64,000 nt of DNA from Chelydra serpentina (Eukaryota; Chordata; Testudines; Chelydridae). Every line of letters starts with the position of its first letter. The first letter of the stretch is position 1. This document shows, in pieces, positions 61,401 to 63,746 of this stretch. Made by a program: the position numbers and the translations under genes. Under the pieces are notes generated by a model that had not been told where the DNA came from, did no database searches, and saw nothing but the letters and a program-made list of their open reading frames with translations. Where the stretch lies: contig JBAIAC010000059.1 in the NCBI GenBank assembly GCA_037349315.1, positions 17,454,501 through 17,518,500 of the forward strand, given 5' to 3'.

Positions 61401-62927
61401 TGACCTTCTCCACAAGGAGGGGGTGGTGTTGACATGTAGGCCTTCGCTGGTTCACTTTACATTACGAGGACAAAAGGAAAGAGGATTCTGTCGCCATTGG
61501 GGCCCCTGGTGGCCTTATTGTTTATTTCTGTGGAGAAAGAGACTCTTCACTGGCTGCCAAATGTTAGAGAGAAGGGGGAGGGTAACTGCATTTCTCTCTA
61601 ATTCTGCTGGTCCTGCCACACCAACCTCTCCCTCTAGTGGACTGTTCTCTTGAGGTAAATGCCGGTTCAGTTCTCTTCAGGTAGCTTTCTGCCAAAACCT
61701 AACCCTTGAAGCCCTCCCTTGAACTGTTAACTCTCTTAACGGCAGTAAAGTGACACTCAAAAACCCATGAAACTATTTTCCAGTCTTTGAAAATAGGGAA
61801 ACTGAAATCACTTCCATGCAATCAAAAACCCCATGGAGCAGTTTAAGCAAGGGGACAACACATGGGCACCAGCTTTTGGAAAGTAAGATTTGATCAACAG
61901 ATCTCAATGGTCACTCAAAGTGCATATTGATAAATCCAAACTCTACTGTATATAAAGCAAGTAAAGCATAAATTCCATTTCCAGCTGGTTAAAAAAAAAA
62001 AGTGTCTCATGCCTGCAGTGTTATTCTAAGGCTGAATGACATGGCTCTGACAGAGATAAAAATTAACTATTTAGAAATGACACAGGCTGGCAGTTGGATT
62101 TTTGTGTGTGTGTTAAAATTATGCATAGTTTATGAAAATGCCCACATCCGCTGACAAGTTATATTTTCACTGATATGATCTACACTGACTTGTTAGCATA
62201 TTGAATGCAAACAGACATTTCAAAGCGATATTCTAACCTACAAATATGCAACACTAATAATACAAGGAAATTCCATCTTAAGTTTCTGATGACAAGCGGC
62301 TGGTGTTTAAATAAACATTAACATTTGTAAAGCAGTTTTAGAATGTTAAGCGCTATCCAAGTACTAAGCAGTACATTTATTGTTTTCCATGTCACTAGAG
62401 CTCCCCAGTGGACTTTTGGCCTTGTGGCTTATCTTATTACTTTTATTGCAGAACTTTTTTCCAATACATTTTTCACTCCTCCTTAAAAATACTTCGTATT
62501 CAATAACAATGTTGACACCAAATGTAAAGATAGATGGCCAAATTCAACAGCAACACAAGAAATATTTTTAGCTAGATACATTCAGCCTGAATATATTTTT
62601 CTGACTGAAAGTTTGTGCAACCTATAGATAACTGTGTATATATACAGAATAGAAATGTAGATATTTATGGCTCAGTCTATTTGATTTAATAGAAATGCTA
62701 TTTATGAAGTTTAATTATAACTACTGCTTAGATTTTCAACTTTTTAGACTTGCAAAGAATAATTAATCTGAAGAATTACAGAAATTGAATTAACATAGCA
62801 ATCACTACTTGTTTTGTAGGTTAACTATTGTTCAGCTGTTATTTCTTCAATGGCAGATACTTTAAGCAAAAATAACCTCTTGTGCAATAGACCAGTTCCA
62901 AAATATACAAGTGAGTATTTGAAATGA
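10247..62927 (+). CDS. TRPM5: TRPM5 channel gene, 23 coding exons (spliced)
   Basis: Transient receptor potential melastatin 5 is a plasma-membrane, Ca2+-activated, voltage-modulated channel for monovalent cations. It acts downstream of taste receptors, PLC-beta2 and IP3 receptors in taste and tuft cells. Coding exons lie at 10247-10363, 16671-16851, 18949-19115, 21448-21628, 24591-24655, 26895-27086, 29305-29407, 31990-32108, 32763-33113, 34235-34366, 35190-35313, 38028-38173, 39332-39444, 40544-40639, 43563-43821, 45562-45680, 46311-46443, 51072-51246, 53645-53810, 54640-54818, 57596-57728, 61258-61330 and 62820-62910 (or to the stop at 62927). Phases agree across every junction and no exon carries a stop or frameshift. 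The protein is about 1138-1143 residues. The motif [14 protein letters not shown], the pore motif [10 protein letters not shown] and the S6 motif match TRPM5 better than TRPM4. The start is supported because exon 1 then encodes 39 residues ending SGKKRGK, the same length I recall for human TRPM5. The gene spans at least 52.7 kb, against roughly 20 kb in human from memory; the extra length is intronic repeats. The 3' end may be incomplete. Confidence 0.97.
10482..10610. mobile_element. Small hAT-type MITE, 129 bp, perfect target duplication
   Basis: Ends TAGGGTGACCAGAT and ATCTAGTCACCCTA (one mismatch). The 8-bp duplication catcagtg is perfect at 10474-10481 and 10611-10618. Inside are two gtcccgat-type repeats and a C-rich run. 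Confidence 0.93.
10619..10695 (-). mobile_element. SINE-tail fragment (antisense)
   Basis: gctacatgctgtacaagcgc and ccccaaagagcttacaatct are the reverse complement of a tail seen in sense at 29166-29270. The left side abuts the MITE target duplication. Confidence 0.6.
11151..11230. repeat. Short palindromic repeat, family A (best copy)
   Basis: Left arm begins cagatcctcagctggtgtaa; right arm ends actagctgaggatctgg. The arms are about 33 bp with about five mismatches around a 15-bp centre. Confidence 0.75.
11255..11350 (-). mobile_element. MIR-type SINE, antisense
   Basis: Fits a reversed MIR head: cagtggcaaaggtgggaaga, then ctcccagccctgcattcaaa and ccactaaacaccac. Directly followed by a hAT element. 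Confidence 0.55.
11354..11731. mobile_element. Non-autonomous hAT element, 378 bp
   Basis: Ends CAGTGGTTCTCAACC and GGTTGAGAGCCACTT. No clear 8-bp duplication remains. The interior (ggggtacatcaactcaccta) is AT-rich without a transposase frame. Confidence 0.8.
12112..12182. repeat. Short palindromic repeat, family C
   Basis: gattttcagaaagggctgag followed by a mirror half (ttgaaaaatcaggcaccttt). Related blocks are near 17220 and 19655. Confidence 0.5.
12188..12222. repeat. (CAAAA)n simple repeat
   Basis: Tandem caaaa units with one variant. Confidence 0.9.
13490..13790 (+). mobile_element. Degraded CR1/L2-like LINE internal fragment
   Basis: The + strand encodes [17 protein letters not shown] and, after a frame change, [15 protein letters not shown]. 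Both fit the linker before the reverse transcriptase (ALxxDxKxFYxYV.. and VLNxFFASVFT in intact elements). Stops and shifts are present. Confidence 0.5.
14040..14240 (+). mobile_element. MIR-type SINE
   Basis: ttgggcatcacttagcctct, ccccatctataaaatgggga and taatagcacttccctacctc fit the MIR core in order, followed by a sauropsid-type tail (gattttgaggtgctcaggga). Confidence 0.85.
14280..15271. repeat. C/T-rich block, left part
   Basis: Strongly pyrimidine-rich (ctcctgccagctcttccttc style) with spurious frames. The same texture resumes at 15594-16085 after a TIR element. Origin not recognised; it could be an old LTR or gene-derived repeat. Confidence 0.4.
15272..15593. mobile_element. TIR element, GGGTATGTCTACAC family, TAA flanks
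   Basis: The left end GGGTATGTCTACACTGG and the right end CTGTGTAGACGTACCC(g) are inverted copies, with TAA on each side (15269-15271, 15594-15596). A 3-bp TAA duplication suggests the PIF/Harbinger group. The interior holds an A/T simple repeat at 15364-15410. Confidence 0.75.
15594..16085. repeat. C/T-rich block, right part
   Basis: Continues the texture of 14280-15271. The two halves look like one older sequence split by the TIR element. Confidence 0.4.
16671..16851 (+). CDS. TRPM5: TRPM5 coding exon 2, TRPM homology region
   Basis: Residues about 40-100. The acceptor is tttattacag. The exon encodes [17 protein letters not shown], then [16 protein letters not shown] and [18 protein letters not shown], the conserved start of the cytoplasmic TRPM homology region. 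It ends in phase 1 at ACTG|gttggt, a weaker donor than its neighbours. Confidence 0.95.
17220..17325. repeat. Short palindromic repeat, family C
   Basis: aatttcaaaagcactcagca with a centre cactcccattgaaatcagtc and mirror agagcacttctgaaaaat. Confidence 0.55.
18332..18583. mobile_element. Non-autonomous hAT element, 252 bp, CpG-rich
   Basis: Ends CAGGAGTAGCACC and AGCGCCAGCCCTG (imperfect). A perfect 8-bp duplication tttacctc lies at 18324-18331 and 18584-18591. The interior is rich in ggcggc/gccgcc. Its ends resemble the element at 39721. Confidence 0.88.
18949..19115 (+). CDS. TRPM5: TRPM5 coding exon 3
   Basis: Residues about 100-155. The acceptor is aatttcag and the donor AAG|gtattt (phase 0). 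It encodes [20 protein letters not shown] followed by [18 protein letters not shown]. The TRPM5-type TSALRVG replaces the TGG seen in other TRPMs. Confidence 0.95.
19655..19895 (-). mobile_element. Antisense MIR-like sequence with family C palindrome
   Basis: ttcagaagtactgagcaacc begins a palindromic block. It is followed by aagttacttgcccaagatca and gctgttctaaccacactact, the reversed MIR core and head. Confidence 0.55.
20303..20375 (-). mobile_element. SINE-tail fragment (antisense)
   Basis: ggaggatcttacaatctaaa with an upstream gcacagaactgtccagacat portion fits the aagagcttacaatct repeat. Confidence 0.45.
20726..20930. mobile_element. hAT-like element with internal (CA)n
   Basis: Left end CAGTGGTTCTCAAGC is shared with 11354; right end ggttcagaactg is a degraded mirror. 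A (CA)n tract occupies 20850-20877. Confidence 0.6.
21008..21080. repeat. Short palindromic repeat, family A (diverged)
   Basis: ttaactgctggtgtaaagac, then a centre atggaagtcgatgg and mirror tttacatgagcagag. Confidence 0.45.
21448..21628 (+). CDS. TRPM5: TRPM5 coding exon 4
   Basis: Residues about 156-216, from acceptor tttctag to donor GGAG|gtaggt (phase 1). It encodes a variable loop, then [11 protein letters not shown] and [17 protein letters not shown], matching the [14 protein letters not shown] block of TRPM5. Confidence 0.95.
22262..22510 (-). mobile_element. MIR-headed SINE with sauropsid tail, antisense
   Basis: The tail (cccattgtaccaagcactat, agagatagtccctgccccta) is joined to a reversed MIR core (gattaagcgacttactcaag) and box B region (gaactgaactcccacacccc). 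It is nearly full length and shows that tail and MIR core belong to one SINE. Confidence 0.7.
23087..23103. repeat. Poly(A) run
   Basis: A homopolymer after aataat. Confidence 0.9.
23706..23872. repeat. AT-rich terminal-inverted repeat, AGAGCTG family
   Basis: Left ggagagatggtcaaaatttc, right ccaaaaaacagctct. Interior runs of aaaattt and ttttccc. Confidence 0.45.
24205..24420 (-). mobile_element. MIR-type SINE, antisense
   Basis: cctcacaacatgcctgtgag, cctgttttacagacagctgc, acaaggtcacacaggaagtc and ctctaaccactggactca follow the reversed MIR order from tail to head. Confidence 0.85.
24591..24655 (+). CDS. TRPM5: TRPM5 coding exon 5 (65 nt)
   Basis: Residues about 216-237. A short exon from acceptor tatttcacag to donor GAG|gtaaga. 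It encodes [20 protein letters not shown], the conserved core strand of the TRPM homology region. Confidence 0.95.
25570..25935 (-). mobile_element. Old CR1-like LINE fragment, antisense
   Basis: taataagacagccaaccctg, then gattccaagtgatggaggat and tgaatgactctcactgttga, then caatttgaacttctctcact and tctgctagattaaagtaccc. This is a reversed CR1-like order. A microsatellite (25711-25772) expanded inside it. Confidence 0.65.
25711..25772. repeat. A-rich, (TG)n and (TC)n microsatellite
   Basis: gaaaaaaaagaaag, then gtgtgtgtgtgtgtgt, then ctctctctctctctc. Confidence 0.95.
26895..27086 (+). CDS. TRPM5: TRPM5 coding exon 6
   Basis: Residues about 238-301. The acceptor is accacag and the donor ACA|gtaagt (phase 0). 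It encodes [20 protein letters not shown], then [10 protein letters not shown] and a WKDILQW end. The GSGG(I/T)AD nucleotide-fold-like motif is conserved in all TRPMs. Confidence 0.96.
27502..28333. mobile_element. hAT element, 832 bp, with later internal insertion
   Basis: Perfect 14-bp inverted ends CAGGCCTGCACAAC / GTTGTGCAGGCCTG. A perfect 8-bp duplication gactagac lies at 27494-27501 and 28334-28341. Both flanking parts carry the cggcc-rich hAT body. The middle (about 27690-28151) looks foreign and ends in atctggtcaccctat, the right end of the 10482-type MITE. Confidence 0.88.
28424..28451. repeat. Poly(A) run, 28 bp
   Basis: Preceded by aataaa. It could mark a retroposed 3' end, but no parent sequence is recognised. 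Confidence 0.85.
29020..29270 (+). mobile_element. MIR-headed SINE with sauropsid tail, sense
   Basis: gggactcagagctgg, ctgtgggaccttttaggcaa, ttccccatctgtaaaatggg (core), then gatgtgagctctttggggca and ggggcccctaggcctaactg (tail). The sense counterpart of 22262-22510. Confidence 0.8.
29305..29407 (+). CDS. TRPM5: TRPM5 coding exon 7
   Basis: Residues about 302-336. The acceptor is tccgtag and the donor AAAG|gtaaga (phase 1). It encodes [20 protein letters not shown] then [14 protein letters not shown]. The acidic GSDELD segment matches the region reported to hold the cytosolic Ca2+ site of fish TRPM5. A second AG five bases downstream (29309) would shift the frame. Confidence 0.94.
29729..29795. 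repeat. Short palindromic repeat, family B-like
   Basis: tgatccaaaacccactgaaa, then tctcattgacttcagtaggc and tttaggtcag form an imperfect mirror. Confidence 0.5.
30380..30671. mobile_element. TIR element, GGGTATGTCTACAC family, TAA flanks
   Basis: Left end GGGTATGTCTACACTA, right end AGTATAGACCAGGCC, with TAA at 30377-30379 and 30672-30674. The inner sequence includes gtcgacttcagctacgttat and its mirror. CpG-rich for the region. Confidence 0.75.
30964..31051 (-). mobile_element. CR1 or Cry-SINE 3' tail
   Basis: The reverse complement reads ggattggtcctgctttgagc, then ggactagatgacctcctaag and ctatgattctatgatt. It is nearly identical to the tails of the SINEs at 44811 and 53085, and similar to the CR1 tail at 57881. 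The body is missing. Confidence 0.85.
31990..32108 (+). CDS. TRPM5: TRPM5 coding exon 8
   Basis: Residues about 336-375. The acceptor is tttggcag and the donor AAG|gtacca (phase 0). It encodes [20 protein letters not shown] and then [15 protein letters not shown], nearly identical to mammalian TRPM5. Confidence 0.97.
32109..32762 (+). other. TRPM5: TRPM5 intron 8 with SINE tail
   Basis: Phase 0. A sense SINE tail lies at 32385-32490 (gtatagcaactagcacaatg, gactggggcccttgcgc). The rest is unassigned. Confidence 0.75.
32763..33113 (+). CDS. TRPM5: TRPM5 coding exon 9 (largest, 351 nt)
   Basis: Residues about 376-492, phase 0 at both ends, with acceptor aaatctag and donor GCT|gtgagt. It encodes the ankyrin-like linker helices: [19 protein letters not shown], then a variable loop with GQQNKEMMD, then [20 protein letters not shown]. 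The variable loop is shorter in proline than I recall in mammals. Confidence 0.97.
33114..34234 (+). other. TRPM5: TRPM5 intron 9
   Basis: Phase 0. An AT-rich AGAGCTG-type block lies near 33175-33330 and a palindrome at 33925-33996. Confidence 0.8.
33925..33996. repeat. Short palindromic repeat, family B (clear hairpin)
   Basis: Left gggtgaaatcctggcaccag, centre caatgggagttttgccattg, right tctggccaggatttcaccc. The arms are about 35 bp with several mismatches. Confidence 0.75.
34235..34366 (+). CDS. TRPM5: TRPM5 coding exon 10
   Basis: Residues about 493-536. The acceptor is tattttag and the donor ATG|gtaagc (phase 0). It encodes [20 protein letters not shown] then [14 protein letters not shown], a signature block of the linker-helical domain. 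Confidence 0.97.
34367..35189 (+). other. TRPM5: TRPM5 intron 10
   Basis: Phase 0. A family A palindrome lies at 34550-34668 (ggtataaatcaatgcagctt, ttctattaagctccgctgat, gagcatctggccc). Otherwise unassigned. Confidence 0.75.
35190..35313 (+). CDS. TRPM5: TRPM5 coding exon 11
   Basis: Residues about 537-578. The acceptor is attttccag and the donor TTGG|gtaagc (phase 1). It encodes [20 protein letters not shown] and a charged helix ending AKYDQLAL. Confidence 0.97.
36481..36791. mobile_element. Element with perfect 19-bp inverted ends
   Basis: tctacacttggagctgggg (36481-36499) is exactly mirrored at 36773-36791. The interior includes cgtagacgtactggcactag, related to the GTCTACAC family. The outer limits may extend a few bases to 36470 and 36800. 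Confidence 0.75.
37267..37286. repeat. Poly(A) run, 20 bp
   Basis: A homopolymer. Confidence 0.9.
38028..38173 (+). CDS. TRPM5: TRPM5 coding exon 12
   Basis: Residues about 578-626. The acceptor is cttggcag and the donor CAG|gtgagc (phase 0). It encodes [20 protein letters not shown] then [20 protein letters not shown]. The motif [15 protein letters not shown] is diagnostic for the TRPM pre-S1 region. Confidence 0.97.
38174..39331 (+). other. TRPM5: TRPM5 intron 12
   Basis: Phase 0. Holds a TAGGG..CCCTA element (38610-38732). It is followed by a probable GTCTACAC-family element ending gcagtgaagacatacc near 39197. Confidence 0.75.
38610..38732. mobile_element. Short TIR element, TAGGGTTGCCAAC family
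   Basis: Left TAGGGATGCTGATTTTGG, right GGTTGGCAACCCTA. The interior has two aattcctggag/attcctggag repeats. The flanks match only weakly, so no target duplication is claimed. Confidence 0.6.
39332..39444 (+). CDS. TRPM5: TRPM5 coding exon 13
   Basis: Residues about 627-664. The acceptor is gactttcag and the donor TTCAG|gtataa (phase 2). It encodes [20 protein letters not shown], then a hydrophobic stretch [12 protein letters not shown], the pre-S1 helix. Confidence 0.96.
39618..40102. mobile_element. GTCTACAC-family TIR element, interrupted
   Basis: The left end aggtatgtctccactgctgc and the right end cagccgccgtgtaggcagaa are degraded inverted copies. The body resumes exactly after the hAT insertion (atgttgcaac | gttgcagcac). 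Confidence 0.6.
39721..39956. mobile_element. Non-autonomous hAT element, 236 bp, nested
   Basis: Ends CAGGGCCGGCTCC and GAGCCTGCCCTG. Flanking gttgcaac (39713-39720) and gttgcagc (39957-39964) match at 7 of 8. The interior repeats a gcggcgctcggg-type unit about five times. Confidence 0.87.
40236..40342 (+). mobile_element. Penelope-like element end fragment
   Basis: catgcatctgaagaagtggg, then gaaagcttatgcccaaataa and atctgttagtctctaaggtg. It matches the right arm of the element at 3499-4168 in order and orientation. Confidence 0.8.
40544..40639 (+). CDS. TRPM5: TRPM5 coding exon 14
   Basis: Residues about 664-696, phase 2 at both ends, with acceptor tttcttacag and donor ATAG|gtaagt. It encodes a polar intracellular linker; [11 protein letters not shown] aligns with the human LQDLDSLDTEK. 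The rest of the linker is poorly conserved, as expected. Confidence 0.93.
41395..41575 (-). mobile_element. MIR-type SINE, antisense
   Basis: ccccattctgcaaatgggat, gttatttaacttggccacag, cagtgattggacccagatct, tgtcttaaccacaaaacca: the reversed MIR order. Confidence 0.75.
41785..41960 (+). mobile_element. MIR-type SINE
   Basis: catatagtggacagagtcag, gggaaaagtcactagtttct, atccataaaatgggtataat fit the MIR head and core. Confidence 0.7.
43377..43500. repeat. Short palindromic repeat, family A
   Basis: cagatcctcagctgacataa, then atttcaatggagctcctcta and catgcaccagctggccc. Confidence 0.6.
43563..43821 (+). CDS. TRPM5: TRPM5 coding exon 15, S1 and S2
   Basis: Residues about 696-782. The acceptor is ttttacag and the donor CAG|gtcagt (phase 0). 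After [11 protein letters not shown] comes S1 ([19 protein letters not shown]) and then S2 ([16 protein letters not shown]). Glu779 and Gln782 at the end of S2 correspond to the Ca2+-coordinating Glu/Gln pair known from TRPM4 and TRPM5 structures. Confidence 0.97.
44597..44690 (+). mobile_element. Possible tRNA-derived SINE fragment
   Basis: tttagctcaagcagtagggg resembles a pol III box A. A similar sequence is at 52712-52800. Box B is not clear. Confidence 0.35.
44811..44993 (+). mobile_element. Cry-type tRNA-derived SINE with CR1-like tail
   Basis: Box A (tagctcagtggtttgagcat) and box B (gggttgtgagttcaatcc) of a tRNA head are followed by a unique body (atttagggatctggggcaaa) and a tail shared with CR1 (ggactagatgacctcctgag, tctatgattctatga). 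It matches the turtle Cry/polIII SINE design. Confidence 0.92.
45562..45680 (+). CDS. TRPM5: TRPM5 coding exon 16, S3
   Basis: Residues about 783-822. The acceptor is cccttgcag and the donor TGCAG|gttggt (phase 2). It encodes [18 protein letters not shown] and then S3 ([17 protein letters not shown]). Asn805 and Asp808 match the S3 Ca2+-site Asn and Asp of TRPM5. Confidence 0.97.
45681..46310 (+). other. TRPM5: TRPM5 intron 16
   Basis: Phase 2, 630 bp, without recognised repeats. Confidence 0.85.
46311..46443 (+). CDS. TRPM5: TRPM5 coding exon 17, S4
   Basis: Residues about 822-866. The acceptor is tgtttttcag and the donor ATG|gtgagt (phase 0). It encodes S4 ([20 protein letters not shown]) and the S4-S5 linker ([11 protein letters not shown]). 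S4 has few basic residues, as expected for a weakly voltage-dependent TRPM. Confidence 0.97.
48233..48628 (-). pseudogene. hAT transposase C-terminal fragment (left arm)
   Basis: 131-residue open frame with [16 protein letters not shown] and [20 protein letters not shown], typical of ZBED/hAT transposases. It stops after PTTIVL; the [14 protein letters not shown] part follows after a stop. Lacks the zinc finger and the first catalytic residues. Confidence 0.88.
48803..49021 (+). pseudogene. hAT transposase C-terminal fragment (right arm)
   Basis: Encodes [20 protein letters not shown], then [20 protein letters not shown] and [15 protein letters not shown], the hAT dimerisation domain. It ends at a stop after DWLNKK. 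Inverted homologue of the left-arm fragment. Confidence 0.88.
49497..49567. repeat. Short palindromic repeat, family B
   Basis: gatcctgctcccatccaagt, then aaaactcccattatcttcag and ggtacaggattgag. Confidence 0.6.
50030..50398 (+). mobile_element. CR1-type LINE 3' end
   Basis: caacctgtggaactctttgc, then aaaagggaactatataaatt, tggatggatcacttgatgat, gctagatggacctttggtct and ggccgttcttatgt: a typical CR1-like 3' region of a different subfamily from 2100-2800, tail ttcttatg. Confidence 0.85.
51072..51246 (+). CDS. TRPM5: TRPM5 coding exon 18, S5 and pore loop
   Basis: Residues about 867-925, following the longest 3' intron (4.6 kb). The acceptor is ctcctttag and the donor GACA|gtgaga (phase 1). 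It encodes S5 ([19 protein letters not shown]), then [10 protein letters not shown] and the selectivity filter with pore helix end [10 protein letters not shown], typical of the monovalent-selective TRPM4/5 pair. Confidence 0.97.
51447..51671. mobile_element. TIR element, AGGCCTNGTCTACAC type
   Basis: Left AGGCCTCGTCTACACAG, right tgcatgtagacaagtcc, with internal mirrored ccagtttaact/agttaaacc segments. No clear target duplication. Confidence 0.6.
52712..52800 (+). mobile_element. Possible tRNA-derived SINE fragment
   Basis: cctgtagctcaagcagtaga matches 44597-44690 at its head. The two copies drift apart after about 40 bp. Confidence 0.35.
53085..53270 (+). mobile_element. Cry-type tRNA-derived SINE with CR1-like tail
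   Basis: Second copy of the SINE at 44811, with the same head, body and tail. It has a two-base insertion in box A (tagctctagtgg) and a G-run at its 5' edge. A few point differences separate the copies. Confidence 0.92.
53645..53810 (+). CDS. TRPM5: TRPM5 coding exon 19, pore-S6 loop and S6
   Basis: Residues about 925-980. The acceptor is ccccattgcag. It encodes the extracellular loop with an N-glycosylation sequon NCT, then S6 ([27 protein letters not shown]). It ends in phase 2 at TTCAG|gcaagt, a GC donor instead of GT. The frame and the next exon require this junction. Confidence 0.95.
53809..53816 (+). promoter_or_regulatory. TRPM5: GC-AG splice donor of TRPM5 intron 19
   Basis: The exon ends CAG and the intron begins gcaagt. 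This is the usual form of a U2-type GC donor, with otherwise perfect consensus. The nearest GT (53815) would add four bases and break the frame. Confidence 0.9.
53811..54639 (+). other. TRPM5: TRPM5 intron 19 (GC-AG)
   Basis: Phase 2, 829 bp, begins gcaagt. Holds a family A half-palindrome (54187-54242) and the hairpin element at 54266-54366. Confidence 0.88.
54266..54366. repeat. Hairpin with 35-bp inverted arms
   Basis: Arms 54266-54300 and 54332-54366 are inverted copies with two mismatches. The 31-bp loop itself holds the palindrome gtgaatttttcac. The ends (tagtctacac, gtgtagacca) place it with the GTCTACAC group. Confidence 0.85.
54640..54818 (+). CDS. TRPM5: TRPM5 coding exon 20, TRP helix
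   Basis: Residues about 980-1040. The acceptor is tggttcaag and the donor CTGG|gtgagt (phase 1). It encodes [19 protein letters not shown] then [16 protein letters not shown], the conserved TRP helix and post-TRP segment of TRPM channels. Confidence 0.97.
54819..57595 (+). other. TRPM5: TRPM5 intron 20
   Basis: Phase 1. Apart from the LINE remnant at 56390-56940, no clear repeat is seen. A C-rich run lies just before exon 21 (57510-57540). Confidence 0.8.
56390..56940 (+). mobile_element. RTE-like LINE remnant (reverse-transcriptase end)
   Basis: The + strand, in broken frames, encodes [20 protein letters not shown], then [18 protein letters not shown] and LRWFGHVK, ending with a Trp-Lys/Arg rich tail ([10 protein letters not shown]). 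This order is typical of RTE-clade elements after the YxDD domain. Several stops. Confidence 0.6.
57596..57728 (+). CDS. TRPM5: TRPM5 coding exon 21
   Basis: Residues about 1040-1084. The acceptor is tttccacag and the donor AACAA|gtacat (phase 2), which is rather weak. It encodes [20 protein letters not shown] and a charged helix rich in Glu and Lys. The open frame continues past the donor, but the next exon fits only this junction. Confidence 0.92.
57881..58503 (-). mobile_element. CR1 LINE 3' fragment, antisense
   Basis: The minus strand encodes the CR1 end: [20 protein letters not shown], then [13 protein letters not shown], followed by the tail ggactagat-type sequence and tctatgatt. Upstream (58370-58503) the CR1 continues. 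It abuts a TAGGGTTGCCAA element start at 57826. Confidence 0.92.
58570..58860. other. GC- and CpG-rich block of unknown origin
   Basis: Strongly G+C-rich (ccccctcccccccagcccac style) with about 14 CpG sites, in an otherwise AT-rich intron. The open frames on both strands are low-complexity. It might be the inside of an old repeat. Confidence 0.5.
58895..58985 (+). mobile_element. MIR-type SINE head
   Basis: tgtggcctagtggtctgagc (box A-like), then gaagtcaggaactcctgatc and ttggctctcac. No core remains. Confidence 0.55.
59040..59110 (-). mobile_element. SINE-tail fragment (antisense)
   Basis: tgctaggtattgtacaaaca, then cccaaaagatcttacaatca: reversed tail of the MIR-headed SINE. Confidence 0.6.
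59870..59882. repeat. Target-site duplication, left copy (13 bp)
   Basis: ccttttttgatag, repeated exactly at 60038-60050. The T-run on the + strand fits LINE endonuclease choice for priming an rRNA-sense (minus-strand) insert. Confidence 0.88.
59883..60037 (-). pseudogene. Chimeric 28S rRNA retrocopy
   Basis: 155 bp antisense to 28S rRNA, in two parts. About 59880-59991 is complementary to the 5' domain of 28S (the rRNA-sense strand reads ggttgcttgggaatgcagcc and ggtggtaaactccatctaag). About 59992-60037 is complementary to the conserved segment ggaccaaggagtctaacacg, which in 28S lies further 3', past domain D2. On the rRNA-sense strand the later segment comes first, so the order is swapped. 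A perfect 13-bp direct repeat flanks it. Matches are from memory of 28S, not a search. Confidence 0.9.
60038..60050. repeat. Target-site duplication, right copy (13 bp)
   Basis: ccttttttgatag, identical to 59870-59882. Confidence 0.88.
61258..61330 (+). CDS. TRPM5: TRPM5 coding exon 22, coiled coil
   Basis: Residues about 1084-1108. The acceptor is tgcactag and the donor CAA|gtaaca (phase 0). It encodes [20 protein letters not shown] then LESQ, the C-terminal coiled-coil stalk that tetramerises the channel. Confidence 0.93.
61331..62819 (+). other. TRPM5: TRPM5 intron 22
   Basis: Phase 0, 1.5 kb, mostly AT-rich. No recognised repeat or exon. Confidence 0.8.
62820..62927 (+). CDS. TRPM5: TRPM5 coding exon 23 (last visible)
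   Basis: Residues from about 1109. The acceptor is ttttgtag. It encodes [17 protein letters not shown] and a polar tail, aligning with the human INYCSVLVSSVADVL. If unspliced, the frame stops at TGA 62925-62927, giving a protein of 1143 residues. If spliced, the strong donor ACAA|gtgagt at 62911 leads to a further exon not identified here. No convincing poly(A) signal lies close after the stop. Confidence 0.85.
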   Translation, partial: VNYCSAVISSMADTLSKNNLLCNRPVPKYTSEYLK

Positions 62928-63224
62928 TAATTTCAAAGCAAAATAGTGCAAGTGAACAATTCAGTAAAAGGGTGTAAATGGCAAAGAGGAAGAGGAATCA
63001 TGTAGGGAGGTATTGGGGTAATGGGGATGAAATTATAAAGAGGAGCATTTTGACTGCAGATCTGTAAAAGCTTCCCAACAGCAAGACATATTAGAACACG
63101 GAATCTTTGGGGCTGGGATTGTCATTTATTACATGTTTATCCAGTACCTAGTACAATGGGCCCCGACCTGGCTGAACCCTAGGCATTACCACAATATGTT
63201 TAATAATTATAATAGGAGAATAGT

Positions 63225-63312
63225 AATTGTCCAGATTATCAGATGATGTAAATCAGCGTCGCTCCATTGACTTCAATGAAGTTATACCTGCTTCCATCAA
63301 TTTAAGATCTGA
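63225..63312. repeat. Short palindromic repeat, family A
   Basis: cagatgatgtaaatcagcgt, then cattgacttcaatgaagtta and catcaatttaagatctgacc. Confidence 0.6.
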
Positions 63313-63746
63313 CCTCATAGCACTGGAACGGGAAGCCTCACTGTTTGAGACATTTAAATCTTGTCCAGACTAAGAAATAAGCGATACACATTAACAATCT
63401 TGCACTATGGCTGAGGACAGTCTGACCTAACAGATGTTTTCCATGTCTAATCTTTCTTGTCGGTCCAAAAAAAATAAAATAAAATAAATCGATACTATCA
63501 GGGGAGATAACGAAGAACTCTACAAAGTCTTGACATGGAAAGGTCTCAAAACATTAGATTACTCATTTAGAGGCCCAGGCAGCCGTTATTTATGATGTGA
63601 CTTTATTACCATCTCTCCTCCTCCCTGATTTTTCCCAATATTTACCATGACAAACTACACAATCCTAGCTAATATAAACACAACTGACTGAACATTTTCC
63701 TAGTCATGGAAGAGGTAATGTGAAACATATAAGAGTATCTGCATAG

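Noticed and set aside
10247..62927. Assignment to TRPM4 instead of TRPM5
   Set aside because: [26 protein letters not shown] and [17 protein letters not shown] fit TRPM5; TRPM4 has different sequence in the TRPM homology region and a much longer N-terminus.
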